Shown here piece after piece: positions 42,144 to 51,159 of a DNA stretch of 54,163 nucleotides (positions within the stretch are counted from its first letter, which is position 1; the number at the start of each line of letters is the position of its first letter). The position numbers were made by a program, and so were the translations under genes. The notes beneath the pieces were generated by a model that saw only the letters and a list, made by a program, of their open reading frames with translations, had not been told where the DNA came from and made no database searches. This stretch comes from Thiotrichaceae bacterium (GTDB lineage Bacteria; Pseudomonadota; Gammaproteobacteria; SZUA-140): assembly GCA_002401765.2 (NCBI GenBank), contig NVTY02000051.1, forward strand, positions 1 through 54,163, in the 5' to 3' direction.

Positions 42144-43396
42144 ATGCCGCATACGATGCGATCATTCTTGGCGGCGGTCCATCCGGCGCCACTGCCGCCG
42201 TGCTACTGGCCCAGGCGGGATGGCGGGTCGCCATTATCGAGAAGGCAGAATTCCCGCGGCGAAAGGTTTGCGGAGAATTCATTTCCGCGACGACTTGGCC
42301 GTTGTTGCGGCAGCTGGGGATCGCGCAGCCCTTGCTGGAAATCGCCGGGCCGGTCGTGCGCCGTATCGGCATCTATGGCGGCGAGGCAATGGTGACCGCG
42401 CAATTGCTTACGCAACCCGCTCACGCGCAAGACCGCGGTACGGCAGAAGACAGCGGCATGGCACTGGGCCGCGAGCACTTGGATACGCTCTTGCTCAAAC
42501 GAGCTAAAGAGGCCGGTGCCGAGGTGTGGCAGCCCTGTACCATGTCTGCGTATGTCGCCTATGATGATGGCTATGAATGCACCATAAACAACCGCCATAC
42601 TCACCAGGTCCACACACTGCAATCGCGACTAATCATCGCCGCGCACGGCTCGTGGGAATCCGCTGCAATGCTGACGCAGGACTTCCGCCGCCCGCCGCAC
42701 AAATCGGACTTGTTCGGTTTCAAGGCACATTTTCATGGCAGCGCTCTGCCCCATGACCTGATGCCATTGCTCGCGTTTCCGGGCGGCTATGGCGGCATGG
42801 TGCATACCGATGGCGATCGCGTCAGCCTCTCCTGCTGCATTCGCCGCGACCAGCTGGCACGATGCCGGCTGAGCTCGCCACAGGCCAGGGCTGCGGAAGC
42901 GGTTTTCACGCATCTAACCTCCTCCTGCAAGGGTGTTGAGTTAGCGTTGTCTGCGGCGGCACTGGACGGCGCATGGCTCTCTGTCGGGCCGCTGCGCACG
43001 GGTATCCGCGGCTTCGGTCAGGATGGAATATTCGCCGTTGGCAATGCGGCAGCCGAGGCCCATCCGATCATCGCCGAAGGCATCAGCATGGCCATCCAGT
43101 CATCGACCCTGTTGTGCGGTCAGCTGATCGCGCATCTGCAACTGCCTAGCGCAGCATCCTGTTCACGTCATTCACTTGAAGCCGTGCGGCGAGACTATGC
43201 GAAGGCATGGCATACCAATTTTTCCCGGCGTCTGCGCATATCGGCACTGTTTGCGCATCTGTTCATGCGCCCGCTGACTACCCGCATCGCGACCGGATTG
43301 CTGCAACATTTCCCGCAACTGCTGACCGAAGGCGCTCGTTGGAGTGGCAAGACCGAGCCATTGCGCGGCACGCATCCAGCCGCTGTGGTGCGCTAG
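42140..43396 (+). CDS. FAD-dependent oxidoreductase
   Basis: 418 residues from ATG 42140. The FAD-binding start AYDAIILGGGPSGATAA (about 4-20) is followed by IIEKAEFPRRKVCGE, the geranylgeranyl-reductase / halogenase-like pattern, and by the second FAD motif GIFAVGNAAAEAHPIIAEGIS (about 293-313, quoted in two parts: GIFAVGNAA and HPIIAEGIS). It would hydroxylate or oxidise the aromatic product, perhaps to a quinone, or reduce the side chain (inference). It overlaps the methyltransferase stop. Confidence 0.85.
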   Translation: MNAAYDAIILGGGPSGATAAVLLAQAGWRVAIIEKAEFPRRKVCGEFISATTWPLLRQLGIAQPLLEIAGPVVRRIGIYGGEAMVTAQLLTQPAHAQDRGTAEDSGMALGREHLDTLLLKRAKEAGAEVWQPCTMSAYVAYDDGYECTINNRHTHQVHTLQSRLIIAAHGSWESAAMLTQDFRRPPHKSDLFGFKAHFHGSALPHDLMPLLAFPGGYGGMVHTDGDRVSLSCCIRRDQLARCRLSSPQARAAEAVFTHLTSSCKGVELALSAAALDGAWLSVGPLRTGIRGFGQDGIFAVGNAAAEAHPIIAEGISMAIQSSTLLCGQLIAHLQLPSAASCSRHSLEAVRRDYAKAWHTNFSRRLRISALFAHLFMRPLTTRIATGLLQHFPQLLTEGARWSGKTEPLRGTHPAAVVR

Positions 43397-43526
43397 CCAC
43401 TGTAACAACAGCAAGGCCAATTTCGGCTAGAACAAATTGGCGCTGGCAACAATCCGACCAGCGTATGAATCATCATTACGATCTGCTACCGTGCTGCTAA
43501 TATCAAGGTAAAAAGTAACAAAAAAT

Positions 43527-43787
43527 ATGAACTCGCTGCCAACCATACAACGCTTGATGGTCGAGCAATTCGACCTCAAACTCGAAGATCTCAGTCCAGA
43601 TGCCCAACTCGATAGCTTGGGACTGGATTCACTTTCCGTCATTGAATTCATGTTCGAGCTTGAAGATGAGCTGAACATCACGTTGGCTAACGAGCGTATT
43701 GAACTTCTGTCGATAGGCGATGTTGCAAGCTTCGTTGACAACATCATCGCCAGCCAAAACATTACCACGCAACAATCATCTAAATGA
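43527..43787 (+). CDS. Acyl carrier protein
   Basis: 86 residues, acidic. The phosphopantetheine site is Ser35 in LGLDSLSVIE. The first helix PTIQRLMVEQFDLK and later ELEDELNI are standard. It follows the oxidoreductase by 130 bases and overlaps the ketosynthase by 4 bases, so it is a dedicated carrier for that enzyme, likely making or holding the acyl starter of the polyketide synthase. Confidence 0.92.
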   Translation: MNSLPTIQRLMVEQFDLKLEDLSPDAQLDSLGLDSLSVIEFMFELEDELNITLANERIELLSIGDVASFVDNIIASQNITTQQSSK

Positions 43788-45031
43788 ACAGGCGCGTTGT
43801 CGTAACTGGCCTCGGCGTGATCTCAGCGGTCGGCAAAAACCCGCAGGCGTTTTTCGACAATTTGATGCAAGGCCATTCAGGCATCAGGCGACTGCAGTTC
43901 GATGCGCCCGAAAAACTCGCCGTCCGCATCGGCGCGCCAGTCGAAAATTTCAACGCGGCAGATCACTTCAACAAAATACAGATGACCAGTATCGAACGCT
44001 TCAGCCAGTTCGCACTGATTGCCGCCGAACAGGCGATGCAGGATGCGCAACTGTCATTAAGTGACGTCGAGAAATCTCGAACTGGGGTCTATATGGGTTC
44101 CTGCCAGGGCGGTACCGCCACGCTCGAAAACGGTTACCGGGAGCTTTTCCAGCATCCGAATCCACGCATCAGGCCGCTCACCGTGCCACTGAGCATGAAC
44201 AATGCTGCAGCCTCGCATATTTCGATTAAGTACCACTTACAGGGTCCGAATTTGACCTTTGCCACCGCGTGCGCTTCGTCGGCGATTGCCCTGGGTGAGG
44301 CATATCGTCAGATTAAGCACGGCTATACGGATGTCATGCTGGCGGGCGGCACCGAGGCAATGCTGACGTCAGGTGCGATGATGGCATGGGACGCGCTGCG
44401 CACGCTAGCAAAGGAAGATCTGCACGATGCCAGCGCTTCCTGCAAACCTTTCGCAAAAAACCGCAGCGGCTTGGTACTCGGCGAAGGCGCAGCCGTGCTG
44501 ATTCTCGAGGAAGCCGGGCGCGCGGTTAAACGTGGGGCGAAGATATATGCGGAATTGGCTGGTTACGACTGCTCGTCTGATGCCAAACACATCACCCAAG
44601 CGGATGCCACCGGACAAGCACGCACGATGCAGAACGCATTACGCGACGCAAATTTGCAGCCGCAGGACATTCACTACATCAATGCCCACGGCACCGCCAC
44701 CCTTGCCGGTGATATCGAGGAAACCAAAGCGATCAAGCAAGTGTTTGGCGCGCAAGCCGGCAACACGCCTATCAGTTCGACCAAATCCATGCACGGGCAC
44801 CTGATGGGCGCAACCGGCGCAGTGGAATTCATGGCCGCCTTGCTGGCCTTGCATCACCAGTCCGTGCCACCGACCATCAACCTTCATGAACCTGATCCGG
44901 CGTGTGACTTGGATTACGTTCCCAACCTTGCTCGAACCGGCGTCAGACTTGAGGCAGTGATGTCCAATTCGTTTGCGTTCGGCGGCAGCAATTCGGTACT
45001 GGTCGCTAAACGATTTGTAGCCGTCCTATGA
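43784..45031 (+). CDS. Beta-ketoacyl-ACP synthase (FabF/KAS II type)
   Basis: 415 residues. The catalytic set is Cys163 in TACASSAIAL, His302 in NAHGTAT and His337 in SMHGHLMGA, with the C-terminal FAFGGSNS loop. It is fully active-looking and of FabF length. Together with the ACP it would extend an acyl chain beyond primary fatty-acid synthesis. It is the last gene of the cluster. Confidence 0.92.
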   Translation: MNRRVVVTGLGVISAVGKNPQAFFDNLMQGHSGIRRLQFDAPEKLAVRIGAPVENFNAADHFNKIQMTSIERFSQFALIAAEQAMQDAQLSLSDVEKSRTGVYMGSCQGGTATLENGYRELFQHPNPRIRPLTVPLSMNNAAASHISIKYHLQGPNLTFATACASSAIALGEAYRQIKHGYTDVMLAGGTEAMLTSGAMMAWDALRTLAKEDLHDASASCKPFAKNRSGLVLGEGAAVLILEEAGRAVKRGAKIYAELAGYDCSSDAKHITQADATGQARTMQNALRDANLQPQDIHYINAHGTATLAGDIEETKAIKQVFGAQAGNTPISSTKSMHGHLMGATGAVEFMAALLALHHQSVPPTINLHEPDPACDLDYVPNLARTGVRLEAVMSNSFAFGGSNSVLVAKRFVAVL

Positions 45032-45769
45032 GAATCGCTAAATGAAGCGGCAACAAGTAATTTATAAAGTTCGCGAGAATGTGATTGCCATCGATGCTCA
45101 CTGACAGAAATAAAATTCTCGCTAGAATTTACGGCTGTGTTAACAATAATTTGTTTTCGTGTGTATGTCTGATAGCAGAGTTTCACTACGTGGCCAGGTA
45201 ATCAGCTCATGAACATCATCCCGCTCTTTTAAAGCGTCATGCTCAATGAGCATCGATTCTGCCAAGCTGCGCTGCTTAAGGTTTTTCCATGCCATTTTAT
45301 TTTTTCCGGAAAGCATCATGAATTTAGGCTATTATCTCAAATTATCGAGCTTAGTTCTCAACTGTTCGTGCAAAGGTCTCTAAATCATGGTAAACCACCG
45401 CCTTTGGTGGTGAGATGCCAATAGGCTCTGCCGAAATGGTGTGCGTGTATAAAAATGACCTCCTCCTGAAAGAGAAACTAAACTTTCATATGCGGCTGTC
45501 ATTAAGCGTGATGGTCGCCAGCGATAAGGAGTCGGCAGGCAGTGACCTGCCAGGTCTGTTTGATAGCAATTTATAAAAATGAAGCGTTGATGATGACTGC
45601 ATGGAGGCAGGAGGTAGAGCAATGCATGGCGCAATTGTCGAGGCAGCGAAATGGAATCTTATGTTGTCAAAACCGGCGTCTGAATGCCGCGTCGAGATCA
45701 GTCGTAAGGTTCGCCTGAATTGCAAAGGTTTCACTATAAAATTATTTTAAATATCGGAGTCTTATCCTC
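45032..45769. other. Long intergenic region with repeats, no gene
   Basis: 738 bases without a supportable gene. ACCACC-GCCTTT-GGTGGT (near 45392-45409) is a hairpin of the kind found at IS200/IS605 ends, and GCGAGAAT/ATTCTCGC (near 45072 and 45109-45116) form a spaced inverted repeat. Reading frames across 45400-45730 look like scraps of coding sequence with many stops. It may be the scar of the insertion that brought the polyketide cluster. Confidence 0.35.
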
Positions 45770-47050
45770 GTGGATGCGCAACAACTGCTCGCGCTGGATA
45801 ATGCGCATGTTTGGCACCCTTACAGTGCGATTGGTGCATCGCTGCCAATTTTTCCGATTGCCTCTGCAAATGGGGTGCGCCTTAAACTTGTCGATGGAGG
45901 TGAATTAATCGATGGCATGTCTTCGTGGTGGTCGGCGATCCATGGCTATAACCACCCTGAGATGAACCGCGCGCTGCAGGCGCAAATCGAAAAGATGTCA
46001 CATGTGATGTTTGGCGGTTTAACGCATGAGCCAGCGGTGATGTTGGCGAGCCGTCTAATTGAGTTAACCCCCGCACCCTTGCAAACCGTTTTCTTTGCTG
46101 ACGCCGGCTCGGTTGCCGTTGAAGTGGCGATGAAGATGGCCATTCAGTACTGGCATGCCAAAGGACAGGCGACAAAACGGCGCTTTCTGACGCTGCGCGG
46201 TGGTTATCATGGGGATACCTTTGGGGCGATGTCGGTGTGTGATCCTGAAACCGGAATGCACTCGCTATTTAGGGGTGTTTTGGCTGAGCAATATTTTGTG
46301 GATGCGCCGAACTGTCATTATGGCGAAGCGTGTAGTGATGATGATATTGCGCCACTCAGGCGGCAGCTTGAACAGTGCAGTGACAAGATCGCCGCCATTA
46401 TTTTAGAGCCGATTGTGCAGGCGACGGGCGGCATGAATTTTTACTCGGCTGATTACTTGCGCAGTGTGCGCACGCTGTGTGATGAATACGGGGTGCTGTT
46501 AATCTGCGATGAGATCGCCACCGGCTTTGCCCGTACCGGTAAGATGTTTGCCTGTGATCATGCGGCAATTGCACCGGACATTATGTGTGTGGGTAAGGCG
46601 CTCACGGGGGGGTATCTGACATTGGCTGCGACCCTGACGACAGAAGAAGTCAGTGCCACCATCAGCAACGGTGAGCCGGGGTTGTTTATGCATGGCCCCA
46701 CCTTTATGGCGAACCCGCTGGCATGCAGTGCCGCGTTGGCCAGTTTAAAGTTATTAACAGATTCTGACTGGTCTTTAAGTATTAAGCGTATTGAGGCGGG
46801 GCTTGAGAACGGCCTTAGTCCATGTCGCGCATTAAGTGCGGTGACAAATGTGCGTGTGCTTGGTGGCATTGGGGTGGTTGAGTTAAAGCAGCCAGTGGAT
46901 ATGGCGGTGATTCAGCCGATGTTTGTCGAGCAGGGCGTGTGGGTTAGACCGTTTGGTAAACTGGTCTATCTGATGCCGCCGTATCTGATCTCAGACCGTG
47001 ACCTAGCCGTGCTAACGGCGGCCGTGGTCAAGGTAATTGAATCCGCATAG
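45770..47050 (+). CDS. bioA: Adenosylmethionine-8-amino-7-oxononanoate aminotransferase
   Basis: 426 residues, usual BioA length, starting at GTG 45770. Features are HVWHPYSAIG near the start, the substrate region GMSSWWSAIHGYNHP (about 45-60), FFADAGSVAVEVAMKMA, the cofactor Asp in ICDEIATGFARTG and the PLP lysine in CVGKALTGGY (about 276). It makes 7,8-diaminopelargonate in biotin synthesis, using SAM as amino donor. No other bio gene is nearby, so it is a lone member. It is not part of the GC-rich cluster. Confidence 0.95.
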   Translation: MDAQQLLALDNAHVWHPYSAIGASLPIFPIASANGVRLKLVDGGELIDGMSSWWSAIHGYNHPEMNRALQAQIEKMSHVMFGGLTHEPAVMLASRLIELTPAPLQTVFFADAGSVAVEVAMKMAIQYWHAKGQATKRRFLTLRGGYHGDTFGAMSVCDPETGMHSLFRGVLAEQYFVDAPNCHYGEACSDDDIAPLRRQLEQCSDKIAAIILEPIVQATGGMNFYSADYLRSVRTLCDEYGVLLICDEIATGFARTGKMFACDHAAIAPDIMCVGKALTGGYLTLAATLTTEEVSATISNGEPGLFMHGPTFMANPLACSAALASLKLLTDSDWSLSIKRIEAGLENGLSPCRALSAVTNVRVLGGIGVVELKQPVDMAVIQPMFVEQGVWVRPFGKLVYLMPPYLISDRDLAVLTAAVVKVIESA

Positions 47051-47089
47051 CGCTCAGTTTATGTGCTTGGTTTTGGTTGGCTGTGTGGA

Positions 47090-48391
47090 TTAGTTTAGTC
47101 GGCAGCCGCTGCCATTAAAGAGGCCATTATTGAGGCCGTCGTCCCAGACCCCGCCAGTAATTTTCCCTTCTGAAAGGTCTATTGTCCCGGTGATAGTGGT
47201 GCCGCTGGCCGCTGTTATTTGCAGGCCGTTGCTACCTAAATCAACGGCATTACCCGCCAGGCTTTCCTGAGTGTTGTTGACTATGCTGTAAACGAGCCCA
47301 CTCACATTGCCAAGGCTGTCGATATCAAAGGTAAATAGCCCCGCGTCTTGGGTATGATTGGTGTCTGCGGCAGTGAAATATTGAGCGCTGAAGCGATAAA
47401 GTGCATCTGGCGCACCGCCAATACGAGCGCCTGAAAATACGCCGCTGGTGGCAGGGAATGGGATTCGCTTTATCCAATCGCCGCTGGTGCTGTTGGGGGT
47501 GGTGAAGTTTCCGGTATAAGTCGATTCAAGTTCAGCAGTGGTGACTAGGTCGCCATCAATATCAGAAAAGTCGGGTGCCCCGCTGATGAAACGTCTGATG
47601 TCATTGTGGCCAATGGGGATAAAGCGGGTACCGTACTTTATGTTGTCGCCGGAGATGCGGGCGTATCGATTGGTATTGGTGCTGTAGGCGATGCCGTAAA
47701 CGTCGTTTATACCAGAGGTCTTATTGGTGAAGGCGTAGTCGCCGTAGGTGGTGTCTGTACCTGAGCTCACATAAAAACCGATGATGCCTTGGTCGCCGCC
47801 ACTGAATGTGCCCACGAAAGCACCACTGTTAAGGCATAGCAGGGTAGATGTTAAATGTGCTTTCGCATCTTCAGTATTCAGCAGCTCTGGGGTTCTGGCA
47901 TCTACAGACGCGACATCGGAGATGATGCTGGCGAGGTCAGCATCCAGATCAATAGAGGTAAAATCAATCGGGTTCCAGCTATTGGCGACGGCTTGCACTG
48001 CGCTTGAAATTTGTATGCCGTCGCTGAGAGGTGGGGTGCTGTCTAGCATGGTGAGGAAGCGAACAATGTTTTTCACCTGAGGCGAGTCGCTACTGCCGTG
48101 GGTGATGAGGTCAACCGGGGTCATGATTGCTGCGCCGATGCCGGCGCCAAGGATGACGCCGCCGACTGAAAACGTAATGAAATTACCCACTTCGTAGGTG
48201 AAGCTGCCATCTGCGCCAGTGATACCGCGCTCACCACCAGATTCAAAGGTTAGACCGGAGACGCTGCTATCTTTGAACATACCGGATGCGATTGTGGGCG
48301 CGGCTGCATTCGGCTGGACCTCGTCATCGCCGTGACAGCCCGCTAAGGCCAGTACTGCAATTGTCACTAGTGATAGCGATAGTTTATACAT
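47090..48391 (-). CDS. Large surface or periplasmic lipoprotein, unknown function
   Basis: 433 residues from ATG 48391, chosen because GGAGCG lies 4 to 5 bases upstream; an in-frame ATG at 48403 is less likely. The lipobox is ALAGC (Cys about 18). Residues about 35-75 hold a carboxypeptidase-regulatory-like repeat (GSFTYEVGNFITFSVGGVILG) common in proteobacterial lipoproteins. The C-terminal half is beta-rich (GVFSGARIGG, TITGTIDLSEGKITGG). It converges with bioA, with 39 bases between them, and is likely a single-gene unit. Confidence 0.75.
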   Translation of the reverse strand: MYKLSLSLVTIAVLALAGCHGDDEVQPNAAAPTIASGMFKDSSVSGLTFESGGERGITGADGSFTYEVGNFITFSVGGVILGAGIGAAIMTPVDLITHGSSDSPQVKNIVRFLTMLDSTPPLSDGIQISSAVQAVANSWNPIDFTSIDLDADLASIISDVASVDARTPELLNTEDAKAHLTSTLLCLNSGAFVGTFSGGDQGIIGFYVSSGTDTTYGDYAFTNKTSGINDVYGIAYSTNTNRYARISGDNIKYGTRFIPIGHNDIRRFISGAPDFSDIDGDLVTTAELESTYTGNFTTPNSTSGDWIKRIPFPATSGVFSGARIGGAPDALYRFSAQYFTAADTNHTQDAGLFTFDIDSLGNVSGLVYSIVNNTQESLAGNAVDLGSNGLQITAASGTTITGTIDLSEGKITGGVWDDGLNNGLFNGSGCRLN

Positions 48392-48632
48392 CGTGCGCTC
48401 CAAATATCATCCGACGGCTGATGGGCTAAACAGCCATCTTAATATTATCGTGGTAGATTGTCATATATACTTGAAGCGGCTTCTTTATGTTGCTTGTTTG
48501 CCGTTGCTAACTCTATGTAGAACAACGAATTAAGCCTTGATATTGCGTGATTAAAGGGGGTGAATTTTAGCGCTAATATTTAATTGTGGATATTATCCAG
48601 GGGCGGGTTATTGTTTGTAAGAAGCGCCACTA

Positions 48633-48688
48633 TAAATCTTACATGTAATGCTTGACAATGCTTACATGTAAGATTTATCATGCGGCCA
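48633..48688 (+). promoter_or_regulatory. yjfI promoter with double palindromic operator
   Basis: TTGACA (48653-48658) and TATCAT (48676-48681) are spaced by 17 bases, close to consensus. The perfect palindrome TTACATGTAA occurs at 48639-48648 and 48662-48671, centres 23 bases apart, within a 16-base inverted repeat (48633-48648 against 48662-48677). One palindrome fills the -35/-10 spacer, so a bound protein would block polymerase. Transcription would begin at about 48688, the start codon itself. Confidence 0.65.
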
Positions 48689-49341
48689 TGAGTGAGAAAA
48701 AGACATCGGCCTTTTATCAGCGCCAGCACCGACAGCGCATGCGCGATCAGGGGCTGGTGAAGAAAGAGGTCTGGATTGTGCCTGAGCATGCGCGCTTACT
48801 GACTCAGTTTGAGAAACAGTTGCGCCAGCCCGGGCTGCAAAAATTAATTACATCACAGTTTACCAACGGAGGTTCGAACGCAATGACACAACCAAGTCTA
48901 TGGGCAATTGTTAGCCTGCATGATGCATTGCAAAAAGAGGCGCTTATTCAAAGCGGTGAAGCAACGGCGGAGCTTGTTCAGGGGGTTGATCCCTCTATTC
49001 TAATGACCCTTAATGAATTCGGCGACCTGCCGGTTTACCTTACTATTGCAGGGGAGCAGATTATTGTTGAGTCTTTGATGTGGCCGCTGGCAGATATTAA
49101 TGATGTGGTGAAGTTTAATGATGAGGTATTGCGCACTCATAAACTGTTTCCACTCTCGACCATTAGTCTCGATACACTGCCCGATGGCAATGAGTACTAC
49201 ACCATGTTTGGCGCACTGTCGGCGACCTCGCTGCTGAGTAACATCATCTTTGAGGTTGAGACATTGGCCGATAATGTGATCAAAGCGGCAGATGCCTACA
49301 GTCCGTATCTTAATCACGACACTTCAGTTTTAGAGGGTTAA
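48688..49341 (+). CDS. yjfI: YjfI/DUF2170 protein with N-terminal RHH-like segment
   Basis: 217 residues. Residues 75-215 are the DUF2170 domain (SLWAIVSLHDALQ, VYLTIAGEQIIVESLMWPL) found at the head of yjf-type PspA operons. The first 50 residues form an extension with basic helix (FYQRQHRQRMRDQGL) followed by a strand and helix, VKKEVWIVPEHARLLTQFE, matching a ribbon-helix-helix DNA-binding fold. It may therefore repress its own promoter at 48633-48688 (inference). No ribosome site precedes ATG 48688. It is co-directional with the six genes that follow. Confidence 0.8.
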   Translation: MSEKKTSAFYQRQHRQRMRDQGLVKKEVWIVPEHARLLTQFEKQLRQPGLQKLITSQFTNGGSNAMTQPSLWAIVSLHDALQKEALIQSGEATAELVQGVDPSILMTLNEFGDLPVYLTIAGEQIIVESLMWPLADINDVVKFNDEVLRTHKLFPLSTISLDTLPDGNEYYTMFGALSATSLLSNIIFEVETLADNVIKAADAYSPYLNHDTSVLEG

Positions 49342-49343
49342 TC

Positions 49344-50039
49344 ATGAGTATTTGGATGAAAGTAGTGACCGCGATTCGTGGCGGTGTGAATGAAGCGGGC
49401 GAGGCGATTGCCGATAATCAGGCCTTGCGTATTCTAGATCAGGAAATTCGTGATGCCGATAGCGAGCTAAGGCGCTCGAAGGATGCGCTGGCCGACATCA
49501 TGGCGAAGCAGAAATTGGCGCAGAAAAAGGCGGATGGACTGGCGGCAAAGGTTAAAGAGTATGAGGGCTATGTGCTACAGGCGCTGGAGAAAAATGATGA
49601 GTCTCTGGCGACGGAAGTGGCCGGTAAGATTGCTGAGTTTGAACAGCAGATGGGTAGCGAGCAAGAACTGGCAACCGGTTTTGCCAATAGTGTGGCGCAG
49701 TTGCGTAAGGCAGTCAGCCATTCAGAAGGGAATCTTAAGCGCCTCAAGCAGCAGGTCGATATTGTGAAGGCGACGGAGTCCGTACAAAAGGCTCAGATGG
49801 CGGTTGCTCAGCGACATGGTGGTGCCAATACAAAAATGCGTACCGCGCTGGATTCGCTGGACCGCATCAAGCAGCAGCAAGAAGAGCGCTCTGCGCGTAT
49901 GGAAGCGGCCAGTGAATTGGCCAATGACACCGATGGTGGTGACGCGTCGCTAGATCAAAAGCTCAAATCGGCGGGCATTACTGCTAATAATACTAGCGGT
50001 GCTGATATACTAGCGCGTTTGAAAGCTAAGCAGGGCTGA
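49344..50039 (+). CDS. yjfJ: PspA/IM30 family protein (YjfJ-like)
   Basis: 231 residues, almost entirely coiled coil (about 25-190) with the PspA pattern IWMKVVTAIRGG at the start and LRRSKDALADIMAKQKLA. PspA proteins coat and stabilise the stressed inner membrane. The tail is short and ends ADILARLKAKQG. It lies 2 bases after yjfI. The absence of a PspF gene and sigma-54 promoter sets this apart from the classical psp operon. Confidence 0.9.
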   Translation: MSIWMKVVTAIRGGVNEAGEAIADNQALRILDQEIRDADSELRRSKDALADIMAKQKLAQKKADGLAAKVKEYEGYVLQALEKNDESLATEVAGKIAEFEQQMGSEQELATGFANSVAQLRKAVSHSEGNLKRLKQQVDIVKATESVQKAQMAVAQRHGGANTKMRTALDSLDRIKQQQEERSARMEAASELANDTDGGDASLDQKLKSAGITANNTSGADILARLKAKQG

Positions 50040-50087
50040 GTCGAATTGAGATAGCTCAATGACGCCCAGTCTCAGGAGCGTGTTGTT

Positions 50088-51155
50088 TTGCCGATTTTGA
50101 GTCGACTGGTTCGTCAGTTCAATAGCCTGCTATTGAACATGAGTTGGGTAGCGCTCACCTTTCTGGTGGGCGTTCACTTTTTCTCATCGTGGTTACTGTT
50201 GTGGCTTGCTGGTGAGCACGAGCTCGTTGCGCCCGATGTGTTCTGGTATTTCTATATGGTGACATCCACCACAGTGGGGTATGGTGACTATTCGCCGGTG
50301 ACCGCTTTGGGGCGTGCGGCCGTTACTTTTTGGTTGATGACTGGTGGCATTACCCTGTTTGCGGCGGTGATTGGCAAGGTCACTCAATTTTTAATCGAAC
50401 TCTGGAGAAAGCGTATGCGAGGTCACGGGGATTATTCCTATCTCTCTGAGCATGTGGTGATTATGGGGTGGCATGATGATAGAACGCCCTACATGGTGGA
50501 GCAGATCCTCGGTGATAAGCGACGCGATGAGAAAGACATTGTGCTCTGCTCTACCCGTAAGATGGAAAGCCCGCTGCCGGATCAAAGCCACTTTGTGCAG
50601 GGCGAGTCGCTGACCAGCGCCGATCTGCTACATCGAGCAGGGATTACCACTGCCAGCCGTGTGATTGTTTATGGTGATAGTGATGAGCAGACCTTGGCGA
50701 CCGGCCTCGCGGTAAGCGCCGCTAAAACCGAGGCGCATATCGTGGCACACTTTGATTCTGACGAGATGGCCAGTCTATTAAAGGCACACTGCGTGCAGGC
50801 AGAATGCACCACGAGTATCTCGTTGGAGCAGATTGTGCGCTCCGCGCAGGACCCCGGTTCTTCTCGCATTCAGACACAACTGTTGTCGACCCTCACCGGC
50901 CCAACGCAATACTGTATGCAGGTACCTGATTCCTTTGTTGGGTGCCGTTATGGTGTGCTCTTTTATGCGTTGAAAGAGCATCATCACGCGACCGCCTTTG
51001 GGGTCGCTAAATCGCGCACCGGTGATGACCTTGAGTTGAATCCCGATAACGAGTCAGTGGTGCAGGCGGGGCAGTTTGTCTATTTTATGTCACCCGAAAG
51101 AATTCATGCGGATGAGGTAGACTGGCAGTCGTTGGGTTCGGCGGCACAGGAGTAG
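50088..51155 (+). CDS. Potassium channel with TrkA-N (RCK) domain
   Basis: 355 residues, starting at TTG 50088. Two membrane helices (about 20-40 and 80-105) frame the pore loop with selectivity filter TVGYGD (62-67). An RCK/TrkA-N domain (about 115-240) begins HVVIMGWHDD. The last 90 residues are beta-rich. It is a homotetrameric K+ channel gated by a ligand bound to the RCK ring. Its place in a membrane-stress operon between the PspA-like and DUF2491 genes suggests response to loss of membrane potential (inference). Confidence 0.9.
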   Translation: MPILSRLVRQFNSLLLNMSWVALTFLVGVHFFSSWLLLWLAGEHELVAPDVFWYFYMVTSTTVGYGDYSPVTALGRAAVTFWLMTGGITLFAAVIGKVTQFLIELWRKRMRGHGDYSYLSEHVVIMGWHDDRTPYMVEQILGDKRRDEKDIVLCSTRKMESPLPDQSHFVQGESLTSADLLHRAGITTASRVIVYGDSDEQTLATGLAVSAAKTEAHIVAHFDSDEMASLLKAHCVQAECTTSISLEQIVRSAQDPGSSRIQTQLLSTLTGPTQYCMQVPDSFVGCRYGVLFYALKEHHHATAFGVAKSRTGDDLELNPDNESVVQAGQFVYFMSPERIHADEVDWQSLGSAAQE

Positions 51156-51159
51156 GAAA

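Noticed and set aside
45239..45424. 61-residue open frame after the polyketide cluster
   Set aside because: No ribosome site, no known motif and crossing a hairpin region; treated as non-coding.
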